A stretch of DNA of 64,000 bases from Morchella semilibera (GCA_009192285.1 WBVU01000003.1:648397-712396); one strand, 5' to 3'. Positions 24,102 to 36,404 are shown, counted from the stretch's first letter. Made by a program: numbers and translations. The notes: generated by a model not told the origin, from the letters alone.

Positions 24102-25577
24102 ATGGCAGCCTCCGGATCCTCGTTTACTATTGCTCCTCCACCTGTTATTACCGAACGCATCGCTAACAGCGATGTGGTACCTGCTACCTGGGCTGCCCCT
24201 GAGGATGTTCAAGCCTTCTCCAATCAATACGATCATGATAAGGCTCTTCTCTTCGATCTCCTGGGATATAATATCTCTCGCATTAGACATGAGAGAGACT
24301 TGGCTCGTTTCGAAAGAGACACGGCCTTGAATACCGCTTCCGTTATTCCTGATCTTGAACAATAAATTGCGAACTTGGAAAGCCAGCTCGCGGAGGTCCG
24401 TCAGCTTAATAGTTTGCTGTCTGCCCAGGCGGCTGCTCCTCCTCCTGCGCCTCCCGCTGCTCCTCCTGCTCCTCCCGTTGTCCCTCCTGCCTCTCCCGCT
24501 GTTCCTCCCGCTCCTCCTGTTGTTCCCCCGATAGCCCCCCCTCCGATCGATGCTGCTCCCCACTCCGAGAAGGTTCCCGACCCGCTTAAGTTTGATGGCA
24601 AGAGGGAGGAGCTTCGCTCCTTTGTGACCCAGCTCCGCCTCAAGATGCTCGCTAATCATGATCGTTTCCCTGCTGCCCAAGCCCGCCTCGCCTATGCCAT
24701 TAATCTTCTTTCTGGTCACGCTCTCGCCCAGGTGATGCCCCTTGTTGTGGGAGGACGCATCGACCTGGAGGATATTGAAGCCTTGATTACTATTCTGGAA
24801 ACCACTTTCGGGGACCCAGATCGTATTGCCACTGCCGAGCGAGAACTCGAGCGTCTTACCCAAGGAGGTCGAGACTTTTCTACTTACTTTGCAGAGTTTC
24901 AACGGTTGGCTGCTGAGGTTAGATGGAACGATGAGGCCAAGAAATATGTACTTACCCAAGGGCTCTCTCGTGAGCTCCGCTCCGCTATGATCCACCACAA
25001 TGTTCCAGCTGCCACCTCCGAATATGTTCTTTTACTCCAGAAGTTGGACAATAGACTTCGAGATGCTCGTACTAGAGATCGCTCCTCCCCCTTTGCTGCC
25101 CGCCAGCCCTTTGCTCCCTCTGCCCCAGCTCGTGCTCCTGCTCCTGCTTCTGCTGCTGCTGCTCCTCACCCCTCTTATTCTCCAGGTGGGGCGGTGCCAA
25201 TGGACCTCTCTGGTGCCCGTCGCCCTCAACGTCGTGGGCCTATTACCCCCGCCGAACGTGCCCGCCGTGCCGCTCAAGGGCTCTGCATGTATTGCGGGGG
25301 CCCTGGGCATTTTGCCGCTGAATGTCCTGCTCGTCCTGTTGCTCGTCCCGCTCGTGTTGTTGCTACTTCTGAGGTCGGTGTACCTCCGGTTATGTCTGGG
25401 GCCGGCGCGCCTCCTGTTGTTAACCATGCTTCTCGTCCTTCTTCTTCGGGTTATGTTTTTGGGTTTCCTTTTGGTGCTTCTTCTTCTTCTGGTTCTGGTT
25501 CCTTGGGTTTGGGTTCTCCGGGTGCGACTTCTGCTACTGCCCCAGATCAGTCGGGGTTTCACGAGGACCTGTCTTAG
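24102..25577 (+). pseudogene. gag of element B, one in-frame stop
   Basis: Structural Gag: N-terminal helical region, TAA stop at 24363-24365 in an otherwise continuous frame, Pro/Ala-rich linker (24430-24560), capsid-like retrotransposon gag domain (KVPDPLKFDGKREELRSF ... STYFAEFQRLAAEV), and one CCHC zinc knuckle (CMYCGGPGHFAAEC) before the stop at 25575-25577. About 491 codons. No indel is needed to read it through. Confidence 0.85.
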
Positions 25578-25595
25578 GTGGCTTAAGCCAGGTCC
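25553..25595 (+). promoter_or_regulatory. Candidate -1 frameshift signal, element B
   Basis: Possible slippery heptamer G GGG TTT (25553-25559, zero frame), 5-nt spacer, then a hairpin: GGACCTG (25565-25571) with CAGGTCC (25589-25595), a T/C mismatch, and an inner helix CTTA/TAAG containing the gag stop. Pro is open in the -1 frame through the whole site. Confidence 0.55.
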
Positions 25596-25606
25596 CCCCT
25601 CTTTCT

Positions 25607-26164
25607 TTGTCTGCTTCTGCTGCTTCTGGTGTCCCTTGTGAGAAGGTTTCGGATAACGATCATCTTATTGTTTCATGTATCGTATCTGATGAGAATAAAA
25701 CTGTTAAAACCTACTCACTTGTTGACACTGGGGCTTCTGGATTTGCATTCATTGATGAATCGTTTGTACGCCACAAAGAGATTTCTACTAATCTTCTCCC
25801 CAATCCCCGTACCCTCCATGTTATCGACGGTAGAGAAATCTTCTCCGGTAGCATTACTCATATTGCTCATTTTTCCCTCCGTATTTAAGGACATGTTGAA
25901 AAAATTTCCGCTTATGTTACTCGCTTGGGACATTATCCGCTAGTGCTAGGTATTCCCTGGCTTCGCCGCCATAATGTCAATATTAATTTTGCCGACAATT
26001 CGTTGACCTTCGGGTCTTTTCGCTGCCTCCAATGTTGCAATGATAGTCAAGTTCTCGTTTATGTTAAAGGAATTACCTCGCCGCTCCCTACCAATCTCGA
26101 TTTCAAGATTGTCAGTGCTGCCACCTGTGCTGAGACCACCTAGGGACTAACTGTCTATGCCCTA
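25607..26164 (+). pseudogene. Protease part of pro-pol, element B
   Basis: Aspartic protease with VDTGASGFAFIDESF and [17 protein letters not shown], in the -1 frame relative to gag. TAA at 25886 and TAG at 26141 interrupt it without frameshift. The frame runs to CTA at 26162-26164 and resumes at TTC 54846 after the inserted block, giving an exact protease-to-RT join. Confidence 0.85.
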
Positions 26165-26797
26165 TGTCCCGGCGTCTTGGCATTTGTTCCGACGGTTCGG
26201 TAGGCGATGCACGGTTGTGGTGGTTAGGGTAATGTTAAGTGAGAGCAGGGAGTGCGAGGTGGAGGCTGTCGTCATTGGGTTCTGGGAGGTTCGATGGCGT
26301 GATGGATTGGTAATGTAGAATAGCGGAGATGGTGGGGAGGATTACAGGGTGTGGTAGCGACGGGCTTCTATGAGGTTTTATGAGCGAAAATGTGAGTCAT
26401 AGCGGACTAGTGGAGGAGGTGTGTTAAATAGCGGGGATAGATGTTTTCCTTAGTTCTTTCTTTCTTTTCTCTCTGTCTCGTCTTCCTGTTATCTCGGTAC
26501 ATAGGAATCTACTCCTATTTCTAAGCCATAGCCTCTCGTACCAAAGACTCGATCCTCCGACAGGAGGAAACTCATAGTATTTCTCATCGTTCTCATTGAG
26601 GTCCATTCGGTCCTCACTCTCCCTGCTCTGTGCTCTTGTGCCCTTGCTCTTGCCTTTGCCTTTGCCGGTGCCTATGCTTGTGCCTGCCCGGGGTTATTCC
26701 TGTCTTCATCGGCCCCCTCGTCGAGTAGACTGTGCTCCTCGAGTCCCTCTGCGTCATCATTGTCATCTTCTTCTTTGCGTCGGGTTACTTCGTCACA
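26165..26797 (+). repeat. 5' LTR of element A-I
   Basis: 633 bp, TGTCCCGG...CGTCACA. TAAATAG at 26427 as TATA-like box; GTCTCGTCTT at 26475-26484 is the predicted transcript 5' end. Confidence 0.88.
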
Positions 26798-26799
26798 CT

Positions 26800-26809
26800 A
26801 AGACGAGAC
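26800..26809 (+). other. Self-primer binding site of element A-I
   Basis: AAGACGAGAC, two bases after the LTR, exactly complementary to GTCTCGTCTT at 26475-26484 in the LTR. The same arrangement occurs in element A2. Confidence 0.7.
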
Positions 26810-26857
26810 CATCCTCACTCGACTGGCACTGTCCGAGTTCCTCGTACCACAGTTACC

Positions 26858-28140
26858 ATGACCGCCCCTGCTACCAATGCATTTGATTATCAGAAGCTCC
26901 ATACGGATCTCGAAGGGTTCTTTGTCGCTCACCCTGAAGTGGACCCCGCCGCAACGGAAGAAGCGAAGCAAGCGTATGCCCTCCTCCAAAGAGCGCACGG
27001 AGGGGTCCAGCAATATGCGGTCGACATCACCACCCATCACTCCGAAACCGAGCAAGGCCGGGCCGAGTTCCATAAAGAAATTCAGGGACTACGGGCTAAG
27101 ATTAAGAAGTTGCAAGAAGGAGTCAAAGGAGGTCTAGAGGAGCTCCACGACAACTTAATCAAGCCATCTAAATCAGAGAAGCTTCCTGACCCGGAGAAAT
27201 ACCGGGGCGATCGCAAGACCCTTAGGACCTTTCAGAGGCAACTACAGATTAAGCTCACAGCCAATCTCGATCGTTTTCCTACCTCGGCCCAACAATTGGC
27301 ATATTCTATTTCTCGACTGGAGGGACCGGCGGCAGATCAATTTTTAGCTTATATTACGGATGAAGGAATCGCTCTCGATTCCATGGCGGAGTTTTTTGAG
27401 ATTTTGGATAATGCTTTTGGGGACCCAGACCGCACTGCCACCGCCGCTCGTAATTTGAGGGAGATCAGGCAGCGCCAACGCACCTTTTCCGAGTACTTTG
27501 CAGAGTTTCAGCGATATGCTGCCGACTCTGAGTTCAACGAGGCGGCTAAGATTGAATGTTTGTTGGAGGAACTTAACCAGGACCTAATGGCCCTGATGAT
27601 TCAGAATGAAACACCAACCACGATTAAGGACTGCGGGCTGCTCCTCCAACGTCTTGATAACAAGCAACGGGCGCTACAGGCCAGGATGGGGAGATTTCGT
27701 TTTCAGGTTCCAAGTGCCCTGCTCCGCGTCCTTTACTCCTCGTTTCCCCGCGCACCAGCAACATTCCAGTCTACCAGGAGCTGCCCGCGCCCACCCCTTC
27801 CCCGATGCCAGACGTCTAGTCGTCGAGGAGCCCCCCCACCAGAAGAGGCTGCGCGGGACCCTTCCTATACTTGGGGGAGTGTCCCTATGGACTTGGTCTA
27901 ATAGTTATCGTCGCCTTGGGATCCCAGAGAAAGGGAGGCATGTCGCGTGGAGAATCGTTGTTATTATTGCGGTGGGGGGTTGGACATTTGGTTAGAGACT
28001 GTAAGCTTTAGCCTTTGGTGGGCAGCACGAGGATGAGGAGCATTGTTGGAAGCGAAGAAAGAAAAAAAGGAAAAGGAAGAGGATTGTCGTCGGATGAGGA
28101 GGAGTAAAAGATTCGCCCTGCTAACGCATACCCAGGGACC
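26858..28140 (+). pseudogene. gag of element A-I, decayed
   Basis: ATG at 26858 as in A2. The capsid-like region reads well to about 27700 (EKLPDPEKYRGDRKTLRTF, FSEYFAEFQRYAADSEFNE), then several indels destroy the Pro-rich linker and zinc knuckle. The gag-stop hairpin is partly kept (CCCTG ... CAGGG near 28110-28140). Confidence 0.8.
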
Positions 28141-28155
28141 TCCAAGTTTTTCTAG

Positions 28156-28703
28156 GTGTCTATTTCTACGTTTTCAGTATCAGAAGGGGAGATGGATGGG
28201 AATCAATTGATTGTAGTCTGTTCTATTTCGCAAAATAAAAAATCTATTGTACCCACTTATGCCCTGATTGATACTGGAGCGTCGGGATATGCATTTATTG
28301 ATGAAGACTTTGTATGCCGCCATGAACTGAAAATGAAGAATTTGAGAACGGAGAGGGAGATTGATGTAATTGATGGAAGACCTATTGAATCAGGAAAGGT
28401 GACTAGAAAGGTGATGTTGGAGCTGGAGATTAATGGACATGTTGAGGAATGCCCGTTTTTTGTCACAAAGCTGGGACACTACCCGATTGTGATGGGGATA
28501 CCTTGGATGAGGAGACATGGAGTTATTATTGACAGCGGAAGGAATGAAATTCGCTTCCAATCATCAGTATGCTTTGAACATTGCATAGCCAATCGCAAAC
28601 CTATTGTTGCTCGAGGAATTTCAACTCCACCGCCAGAAAGGCCTGTTACGAATATTTCGGCAATTACTCCTCGATCGTTTAAGAAACTTTCCCAAGACCC
28701 TAC
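28156..28703 (+). pseudogene. Protease part of pro-pol, element A-I
   Basis: ALIDTGASGYAFIDEDF and LGHYPIVMGIPWMRRHG; intact up to FKKLSQDPT, where a solo family-D LTR interrupts. The frame resumes at 29617 and is broken again by element D at 29745, then resumes at 51118. Confidence 0.88.
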
Positions 28704-29616
28704 TGTTACGGGATTTGGAGACAGGAAGACCAGCGAAGCCTCCCTATGCTACTGAATTCCCAATTGGTGCCCAGATCAAACGGCGAAGGTTTTGAGAAAG
28801 CTGATGCCGGTGACTTCTCAGGGAAAGGTAAGACTACCCGACACCTCCGGTACCGAATCGTTGACAGTCCTAATGTTGAGCCATGCTCCTTAGTGATAGA
28901 TAACGATGCGGGGAAAGAGTTGGCGAGCGAAGTCGAGGCCCGGTACTAAGGAGTCATCCGGTAAGCTGACTCCGGCACTTCCCCGCTGACGAGAAACTGA
29001 GTGCATACAGTAGCGCGATGTAACATTAGGGATTTAAAAGGCGTTGGGAATATTGGCGTTGGTGTTTGGTTGTTTGGTTTTCTTGGCGTTTATCAGGGTC
29101 TTCTGGGTCTCCCACATATTTGTTGTAATGATAGTTTTTAGTCCGCATGATATTTGTGCGGGATATAAATACAGTGTCATTCTCAGACTTTGTTGAAATC
29201 ATTATCGACGAAGAAAGAGTCTTAACGATATAAACCTATTACTTCTATTCTATACGCTCTTGGTGATTCTTGAAAATATCTACCTGAACCAATCTTCGTG
29301 TTAAGCCCTACCCAACTCTATACGACTTTCTATACTCGTCGGACTAGCATCGGACAACGGAGATTCTAGTTACGTTTAGACTGAAGTGACCCCGTTCCTT
29401 TCTGCCTCTGCAGTTAGCGTTTTGGACTCTGAGCTCTTCACAGTACTACTCTAGTAGCATCAGCAAGACTTCATTTGTCTCCTGATGTCTCCTGAGCTTC
29501 AGGAGACTCAAAAAATCTCCAGGAGTCTCAGGAGACTCTCAGGAGACCCGGGAGACTGTTGGGAGATTGCAGTCATAAGTTGAGTTTGCTGATGAGTCCG
29601 GTGCGACACCCTAATA
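28704..29616 (+). repeat. Solo LTR, divergent family D
   Basis: 913 bp, TGTTACGGG...CACCCTAATA, flanked by CCTAC (28699-28703 and 29617-29621) inside pro-pol of A-I. It carries a MITE copy near its 3' end. Clearly diverged from the other three family-D LTRs. Confidence 0.88.
29458..29594 (+). mobile_element. 137-bp palindromic MITE, copy 1
   Basis: CATCAGCAAG...TTTGCTGATG, interior built from GTCTCCTGAG/CTCAGGAGAC palindromes. Flanked by AG on both sides. Confidence 0.8.
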
Positions 29617-29744
29617 CCTACTGTGCAAATTGATTCGACCACCCTCTATGCTGTCAACAGAATATTGGAGATGCCTGCCAACCCTGATGGAACGATTCCA
29701 ATTGATTACCAGCGGTTCCGACAGCTGTTCGATGAAACCAATGC

Positions 29745-30903
29745 TGTTACGGGCATGAGAAAAGGAACCCGAAGACTAAAAGAGGAGGACCCTCCCCACG
29801 CTACTACGCTGCTAAAAGTCTCTATGTCCCACTGGGCGCGCCAGAGAGGTACGGTGTTGCCAGTATCGAGCCCAGTGCGGAGTTGCGGAATCCCTAGTTA
29901 ACGAACCTGTTTTCGACCCCTGAAATAACCCCCGGAGCATCAAAGCGCCGGCACAGTCGCTCAGGACACCGGTGGGTATAGGAGGGGGCAACAGTGCGAG
30001 TTTGGAGTCAATCGGACCATATTTGATCGAATGGCGAAGGTCGTAAGAAAGCTCACACTGGTGGCGCCTCTGGGGAAGGTAAGACTACCCGACTCCTCCG
30101 GTCATCAGCAAGACTTCATTTGTCTCCTGATGTCTCCTGAGCCTCAGGAGACTCAAAAAATATCCGGGGGTATCAGGAGACTCTCAGGAGACCTGGGAGA
30201 CTGTTGGGAGACTCCAGTCACAAGTTGAGTTTGCTGATGGTACCGATCGTTAGCAGTCCTAATGTTGAGCTATGCTCCTTGGTGATAGGTAACGATGTCG
30301 GGAAAGAGTTGGCGAGCGAAGTCGAGCCCGGTACCGGGATGTTATTAGGTAGGCTAACTTCGAAGACTCCTCATGACCACTGACGAAGGCTGAGTGCATG
30401 TAGCAAACGGGTTGTTATCTATAAACGGGATAGAGCGTGAGGGATTTTTTGGGATTAGAGATCAGGGGTATTTTAGATGGAGGGATAGATTTGGCGTTTG
30501 GTTGTCTTGGCGTATTTTCAGGGTCTTCGGGGTTTCGCACTTGTTGTTTGTATTTATAAATGTTTAGTCCGCGAGACATTTGCGCGGGATATAAATACTG
30601 TGTCATTTTCCGACTTTGTTGAAATCATCAGCGACGAAGAAAGAGTCTTATCGATATAATCACTATTACTTTACGCTTTATACTTTGTCTTCGAAGAATT
30701 TATCAAGTGACCTGGAAACTCCACATCGAACCATCTTCGTATTTCAGGACCATTTGCATACTGAAAGGACTAGCATCGAGCGATCGAGACTCTAGGCTGG
30801 TTAAGACTGAGGAGACCTTGTTCCTTACTGCCTTTGCGGTTAGCGTTTCAAACTCTAAGCTCTTTACTTGACTACTCGGGTTGCTTGGTGTAACACCCTA
30901 ATA
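29745..30903 (+). repeat. 5' LTR of element D
   Basis: TGTTACGGGC...GTGTAACACCCTAATA, 1159 bp including a MITE copy. TATAAATA at 30590-30597. It ends in TAATA, not CA; the end is fixed by the AATGC duplication at the other side. Confidence 0.88.
30103..30239 (+). mobile_element. 137-bp palindromic MITE, copy 2 (in LTR of D)
   Basis: Flanked by GT (30101-30102 and 30240-30241). The inverted solo LTR at 31526-32549 shows the empty site, with one GT only. Confidence 0.85.
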
Positions 30904-30904
30904 G

Positions 30905-30914
30905 TATATCGATA
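30905..30914 (+). other. Self-primer binding site of element D
   Basis: TATATCGATA, one base after the LTR, complementary to TATCGATATA at 30649-30658 in the LTR (about 52 bp after the TATAAATA box). Confidence 0.6.
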
Positions 30915-30967
30915 ACTCCTAGGTTTACCTGGAGTTTTCAAGAGTCACAATCTAATCTATATTTCAA

Positions 30968-33820
30968 ATGACTTCCCGACTATTGGCTAGAACCGAGGAG
31001 GAGGACTCCCTCATGGAGGAAGGTCCCGCCTTCAGCCGGGAAGACAGCCCAGACCCACTTTCCACTGCCAGAGCAGGCAAACGCCCGGCCGGCTCTGCGG
31101 CAATGGACAAGTTGGAACAATTTCTGAAAGATCACGAAGCCCAGATGGAAGGGCTGTCCACCGCCGGAAGAATGATATGGGAACAACTCCAGCGTATAAG
31201 GGAGAAGTTTCAGGCGGACAAAAGAATAACCGGTATCGCGGCCCAGGCCGTGAAAACCAACCTAAAACGGCTGGAAGACATGTTCCTGGAACTAGCCAAG
31301 GTTCAGGAATTCGAAAGGCGGCAGGCAGCGGAAGCATCTGCCATGAAACGCGCAGCCTTAGAAGCAGCCCACGTCCACACCCAACGGCAACTGTTTGAAA
31401 CTCGGAGGGAAATCGAAAGGCTCAGAGAGCAAGCAAAGGTATCGGTGGGAGACCTTATGAAGGCTCAAGAGACTCAGGCTCGAGGGCACGGTGAGCAAAT
31501 GGCCGAGATGCAGAAACAAATCGACTATTAGGGTGTTACACCAAGCAACCCGAGTAGTCAAGTAAAGAGCTTAGAGTTTGAAACGCTAACCACAGAGGCA
31601 GTAAGGAACAACTTGAAGGTCTCTTCAGTCTTAACCAGCCTAGAGTCTCGATCGCTCGATACTAGTCCTTTCAGTATGCAATTGGTCCTGAAACACGAAG
31701 ATGGTTCGAGGTGGAGTTTCCAGGTCACTTGAGAGATTCTCGAAGATAAAGTATAAAGCGTAAAGTAATAGTGATTATATCGATAAGACTCTTTCTTCGT
31801 CGCTGATGATTTCAACAAAGTAGGAGAATGACACAGTATTTATATCCCGCGCAAATGTCACGCGGACTAAACATTATGAATACAAACATCCAGTGCGAAA
31901 CCCTGAAGACCCTGAAAATACGCCAAGACAACCAAACGCCAAATCTATCCCACCATCTAAAATACCCCTGATCTCTAATCTCATAAATCCCTCACGTTCT
32001 ATCCCGTTTATGGATACCAACCCGTTTGCTGCATGCACTCAGCCTTCGTCAGTGGTCATGAGGAGTCTTCGAAGTTAGCCTACCTGATAACACCCCGGTA
32101 CCGGGCTCGACTTCGCTCGCCAACTCTTTCCCGACATCGTTACCTATCACCAAGGAGCATAGCTCGACATTAGGACTGCTAACGATCGGTACCAGAGGAG
32201 TCGGGTAGTCTTACCTTCCCCAGAGGCGCCACCAGTGTGAGCTTCCTTGCGACCTTCGCCATTCGATCAAATATGGTCCGATCGACTCCAAACTCGCACT
32301 GTTGCCCCCTCATATACCCACCGGTGTCCTGAGCGACTGTACTGGCGCTTTGACGCTCCGGGGGTTATTTCAGGGGTCGAAAACAGGTTCGTTAACTAGG
32401 GATTCCGCAACTCCGCACTGGGCTCCATACTGGCAACACCGTGCCTCTTTGGCGCGCCCAGTGGGACATAGAGACTTTTAGCAGCATAGTAGCATGAGGA
32501 GGGTCCTCCTCTTTTCAGTCTTCGGGTTCCTTTTCTCATGCCCGTAACATCGACCTACTCATGGGGACACACCGATCTACCGCTCCTGAGCCGCCAGTAG
32601 AAGACCTAATGAACTACCCCGAGGATGTTTCCATTGGGGGAGGAACTCCCCCACCCCCGCCACCTAAGGGAAAGGGCAATGACCCGTCAGATGGAGGGTC
32701 GAGTCGCAATGAGAAGAGGGGAGGAGGCCGAGGATGGAGACGGTCAGAATCTCCCGAGGAGAGGGAACGGGACTCCCTGGCAAAGGTGCTCTTTGAATTC
32801 GATAACCCAAGAAAACACAACCTCAGACATTGGCTCCTGGAATGCGAAATCTACTTCGAGCAGCGACCCCGCAAGTTCCGAAACGACAAACAGAAGGTCC
32901 TGTTCGCCGGGACATATACCACAGGCCTCGCCAAGGAGTGGTTCGCTAACTACCACGAAGTCCACATGAGAGGACCCACGGGCTTGGACTTCTGCAGCTG
33001 GGAACGCTTCAGACAGGAAATAAGGGGGCGATTCGTTAGCTCGCAGGAGGCCTTGGACGCCGCTTTCAAAATGGACCATCTCAGGTACCAGTCAAACATC
33101 TCCGACTACCTGACGAAGATGGAAATCCTCAACCAGCGGGCGCAACAGAGTGGGGCAGCCTATCGGAAAACCCTCCTAACCGGCCTACCCGAAGAGATTT
33201 GGGACCGACACTCCAAGTTTGAACCGGCGGAAGACCACGCCCACTTTGTGGCCCAGCTAGAAAGAGCTGGAAAGGCCCATGAAAGTTTCCTGGAGCAGAA
33301 AAGGTTGTTGGGAAGAGGGACGACGGGGGCACCGCCACGGAAAGAGAGTCCGGAGAAGAAGAAGCCTGGGTTCGAGATTAAGGGACGGGCCTAGGAGGGA
33401 CAGAAGACTGAATCCACCCGGCCGGGAGGAGGGTCGAGCTCCGCCGGAGGGACTCGTTCAGGGCAGGATAATAAGCCAATACACTCCAGCTATGACGAGG
33501 CCACCAAGGGGATCCCCAAATCCATTTTGGACCAGAGAAGGACGAAAGGAGAATGCGCCCGTTGTGGAAGAAAGGGTCATCTGTGGAGATGGTGTAGATA
33601 GGGCCCCAACTCCAGCGCGGCGGTCTCCGCTCTGGGTCAGAAGCGCGCCCGAGAAGAGGAGGACGAGGAAATGAAGGATTCACCTGCTCCCCCGCCTGAG
33701 AAGAAGAAGAGTCATAGGTCCAAGAAGAAGTCAGCCGCAGTAGCAGCTACCACGACAGGGCCAGCCTATGTACCGGAAATGGGGTCGGAGTCGGAGGTGG
33801 ATTTTGATATGGGTTTTTAG
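30968..33820 (+). pseudogene. gag of element D, interrupted by inverted solo LTR and two stops
   Basis: ATG 30968; helical coiled-coil N-terminus rich in Glu/Arg/Gln to QKQID (31525), then the LTR 31526-32549, then LLMGTHRSTAPEP from 32555 in the same frame. Capsid-like domain (HNLRHWLLECEIYFEQRP ... FAGTYTTGLAKEWF), TAG at 33392, CCHC zinc knuckle CARCGRKGHLWRWC at 33554-33595, TAG at 33599, basic tail, final stop 33818-33820. Removal of the LTR keeps phase; the damage is nonsense only. Confidence 0.85.
31526..32549 (-). repeat. Solo LTR, family D, inverted, inside gag of element D
   Basis: 1024 bp in opposite orientation, TATTAGGG...CCCGTAACA, flanked by TCGAC (31521-31525 and 32550-32554). 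It lacks the MITE present in the LTRs of its host element. Confidence 0.9.
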
Positions 33821-33839
33821 AAGGGGACTCTGATGAGTC
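33811..33839 (+). promoter_or_regulatory. Candidate -1 frameshift signal, element D
   Basis: Canonical heptamer G GGT TTT (33811-33817) in the gag frame, directly followed by the gag stop TAG, an 8-nt spacer and hairpin GACTC-TGAT-GAGTC (33826-33839). Pol is open in the -1 frame from the heptamer onwards. Confidence 0.65.
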
Positions 33840-33864
33840 AGGTCAAGAGCTCCCCCAGATTGCT

Positions 33865-36404
33865 ATGTTGTCACTGACAGAGGGAAAAACCAAAAAAATT
33901 ATAAAAAGAAAAAGACCGGAAGAGGGGGCGTCCTCTCCGATAAAAAAACAACGACTTTCCAACGAGCCTATTCATGGGTCTCGTCCTATCGGTAAATTTC
34001 TTATTGGGTTTTTAGATTTTTTATTTCCTTGTCGGGTGTTATTGGATACTGGGGCAATGGGTCCGGTTATTTCTGCTTCTTTTGTTTCTGCGTTTTCTGT
34101 CCCAAAGGTGAAAAGAGACGTCCCGGCCAAGGTTATGGGATTTACTGGCAAAGTTATGGAAGGCACGGGACAAGCCTTTACTGTAATGTTGAATATTATT
34201 TCTAGGGGGCATAAGTCCGAGCTCTCCTTCGAGATAGCACCACTACCAAGCGGCATCGACGCTATTTTACCAGCATGGTGGCTACAGGAGCATAAGCCGG
34301 CTATTGCCCCAAATGGGGAAGTAACCTTTCATGGGGAATTTTGCAAGTCCAGATGCTTCACTGACCAGAAAGAAATTTCAGTGGTTCTTGATGACGACGT
34401 ACTGGATGATCCGGAGGCACTATTCATCGGCTCAATATCAGTGGATACGGGGGAAATCGACTTGAAAACAGTCATCCCGGAGCAGTACCACCCAAAGCTG
34501 CAGGTCTTCCTGCAATCCGAAGCCGACAAGTTACCACCTCACCGCGCCTCCGATCACAGTATTGATCTTGAACCTGGTCAGCAGCCTCCATGGAGACCTA
34601 TCTACTCCCTCTCCGAGGTTGAATTAAAAGTTCTCAGGGAATATCTGGATAAGATGATACGGCTGGGTAAGATCAGACCTAGCAAGTCCCCCGCGGGAGC
34701 CCCCATTTTGTTTGTGAAAAAGAAGGACGGTAGTCTACGGCTGTGTGTGGATTACCGGGGCCTCAACCGCGTTACCATCAAGAATCGGTACACCCTTCCG
34801 CTAGGAGAAGAGCTAAGGGACCGGATTTCTGGTGCGCGGATATTTTCCAAGATCGACCTCAAGGAGGGTTATAACCTGGTCCGGATTAAGCAAGGCGACG
34901 AGTGGAAAACAGCGTTCCGAACAAGATACGGACACTATGAGTACCTGGTCATGCCGTTCAGGCTAACCAATGCACCAGCGACCTTTCAGGCCATAATGAA
35001 TGAAATCCTCAGAGAATTCCTTGATCAAGGGGTGGTAGTATACCTCGATGAGATCTTAGTTTACAGCAAGGATGAGGTGGAGCATGAGGAATTGGTTAAT
35101 AAGGTTCTGGACAAACTCATCGAGAATAATCTAGTAGCCAACCCGAAGAAATCTTTTTTTCATCAGAAGGTCATCGACTTCTTGGGATTCGTACTAAGTA
35201 CCGAAGGGGTATCTATGTCAACGGACAAGGTGGAAGAGATCTTGAAGTGGGAATCTCCGAGGACCGTCAAGGACGTCCAAGTTTTTATGGGATTCGCCAA
35301 TTTCTACCGGAGGTTTATACGTAACTATTCCGGAGTCTGTAGCCCCATAACTGACTGTCTAAGAGGCGATACTAAGAACTTCTCCTGGACTAGCGCCGCC
35401 GAAGCAGCTTTTTTGAAGCTCAAAATCCTCGTCACGACTGCTCCGATCCTGGTTCACTTTTCACCGGAACGGCAGACGATCGTGGAAACGGACGCTAGCG
35501 ACTTTGCGTTAGGAGCCGTCTTGTCCCAAGTAGTGGATGGAAAACTCCACCCAGTGGCCTTTTACTCTCGCAAGCTCAACCCGGCCGAACTTAATTACGA
35601 TGTCTGGGATAAAGAAATGCTCGGTATAGTGTCAGCCTTCAAGCAATGGCGACACTACCTCGAGGGACCTAAGTTTACAGTCTTAGTCTATACGGATCAT
35701 CAGAACCTTCAATACTTCGACACCACAAAGGTCCTTAATCGACGACAGGCACGATGGGCCCAGATTCTTGCAGAGTTTGATTTTAAAATTATTTACAGGC
35801 CAGGCACAAAAAATGGGAAGGCAGACGCATTGTCGAGACGTCCGGAGTACCGACGTGAAGGGGGGGGCGCGCAGGCAGTTGAAAGGTTGTTAAAGCCAGG
35901 ACAGTTGGTAGGAGCGGATGAGTATAGGTTTTCTGTGGCTTCGCTCGCCAGCAAGAAAGTGGTAGACTGGTCCAAGGATTTCCTGGAACTGGTCAAGGAA
36001 GCATCGTTGCAGGATGAGGCGTGGAAGGAATTGAAGGGAAAGGGAGAAGCGGGGGAGTCAAAAGAATTTACGGTCAAGGAGGGGTTGCTTTTCTTTAAGA
36101 ACCGACTATATATACCCGACAGCGACGCGTTGAAAATCCGAATCGCACAATCAGAACACGATTCAAAGGTGGCCGGACACTTCGGCCAGGATCAGACATT
36201 AGAGTTGGTTACACTCAACTTCTATTGGCCAAAGATGAACGAATGGATAGACGACTACGTACGTTCTTGCGACGACTGCCAGCGAAATAAGCCAAGCCGG
36301 CACCGCAAATACGGAACGTTACTCCCTCTTGAAACACCCCATACGGTGTGGACGTCAATATCAATGGATTTCATCGTTCAGCTACCGGAATCAAAGGGCT
36401 ATAC
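33865..36404 (+). pseudogene. Protease-RT-RNase H-integrase of element D, 5' part
   Basis: Protease LLDTGAMGPVISASF; RT block with [43 protein letters not shown] and VVYLDEILVYS; RNase H TIVETDASDFALGAVL and YTDHQNLQYF; integrase zinc region HFGQ..., CDDCQRNK and the start of the catalytic core SISMDFIVQLPESKGYT, where element C cuts in at 36404. The YxDD box reads YLDE, and MPFG reads MPFR. No frameshift in 2.5 kb. Confidence 0.9.

Noticed and set aside
25575-25577. Gag stop codons in B, A2 and C as mutations
   Set aside because: The stop is at the same structural position inside a conserved hairpin in three families and pro is always in the -1 frame, so it is the natural gag end.
30031-30606. 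Small frames in family-D LTRs
   Set aside because: Identical in both LTRs because the LTRs are identical; not conserved in the divergent solo LTR.
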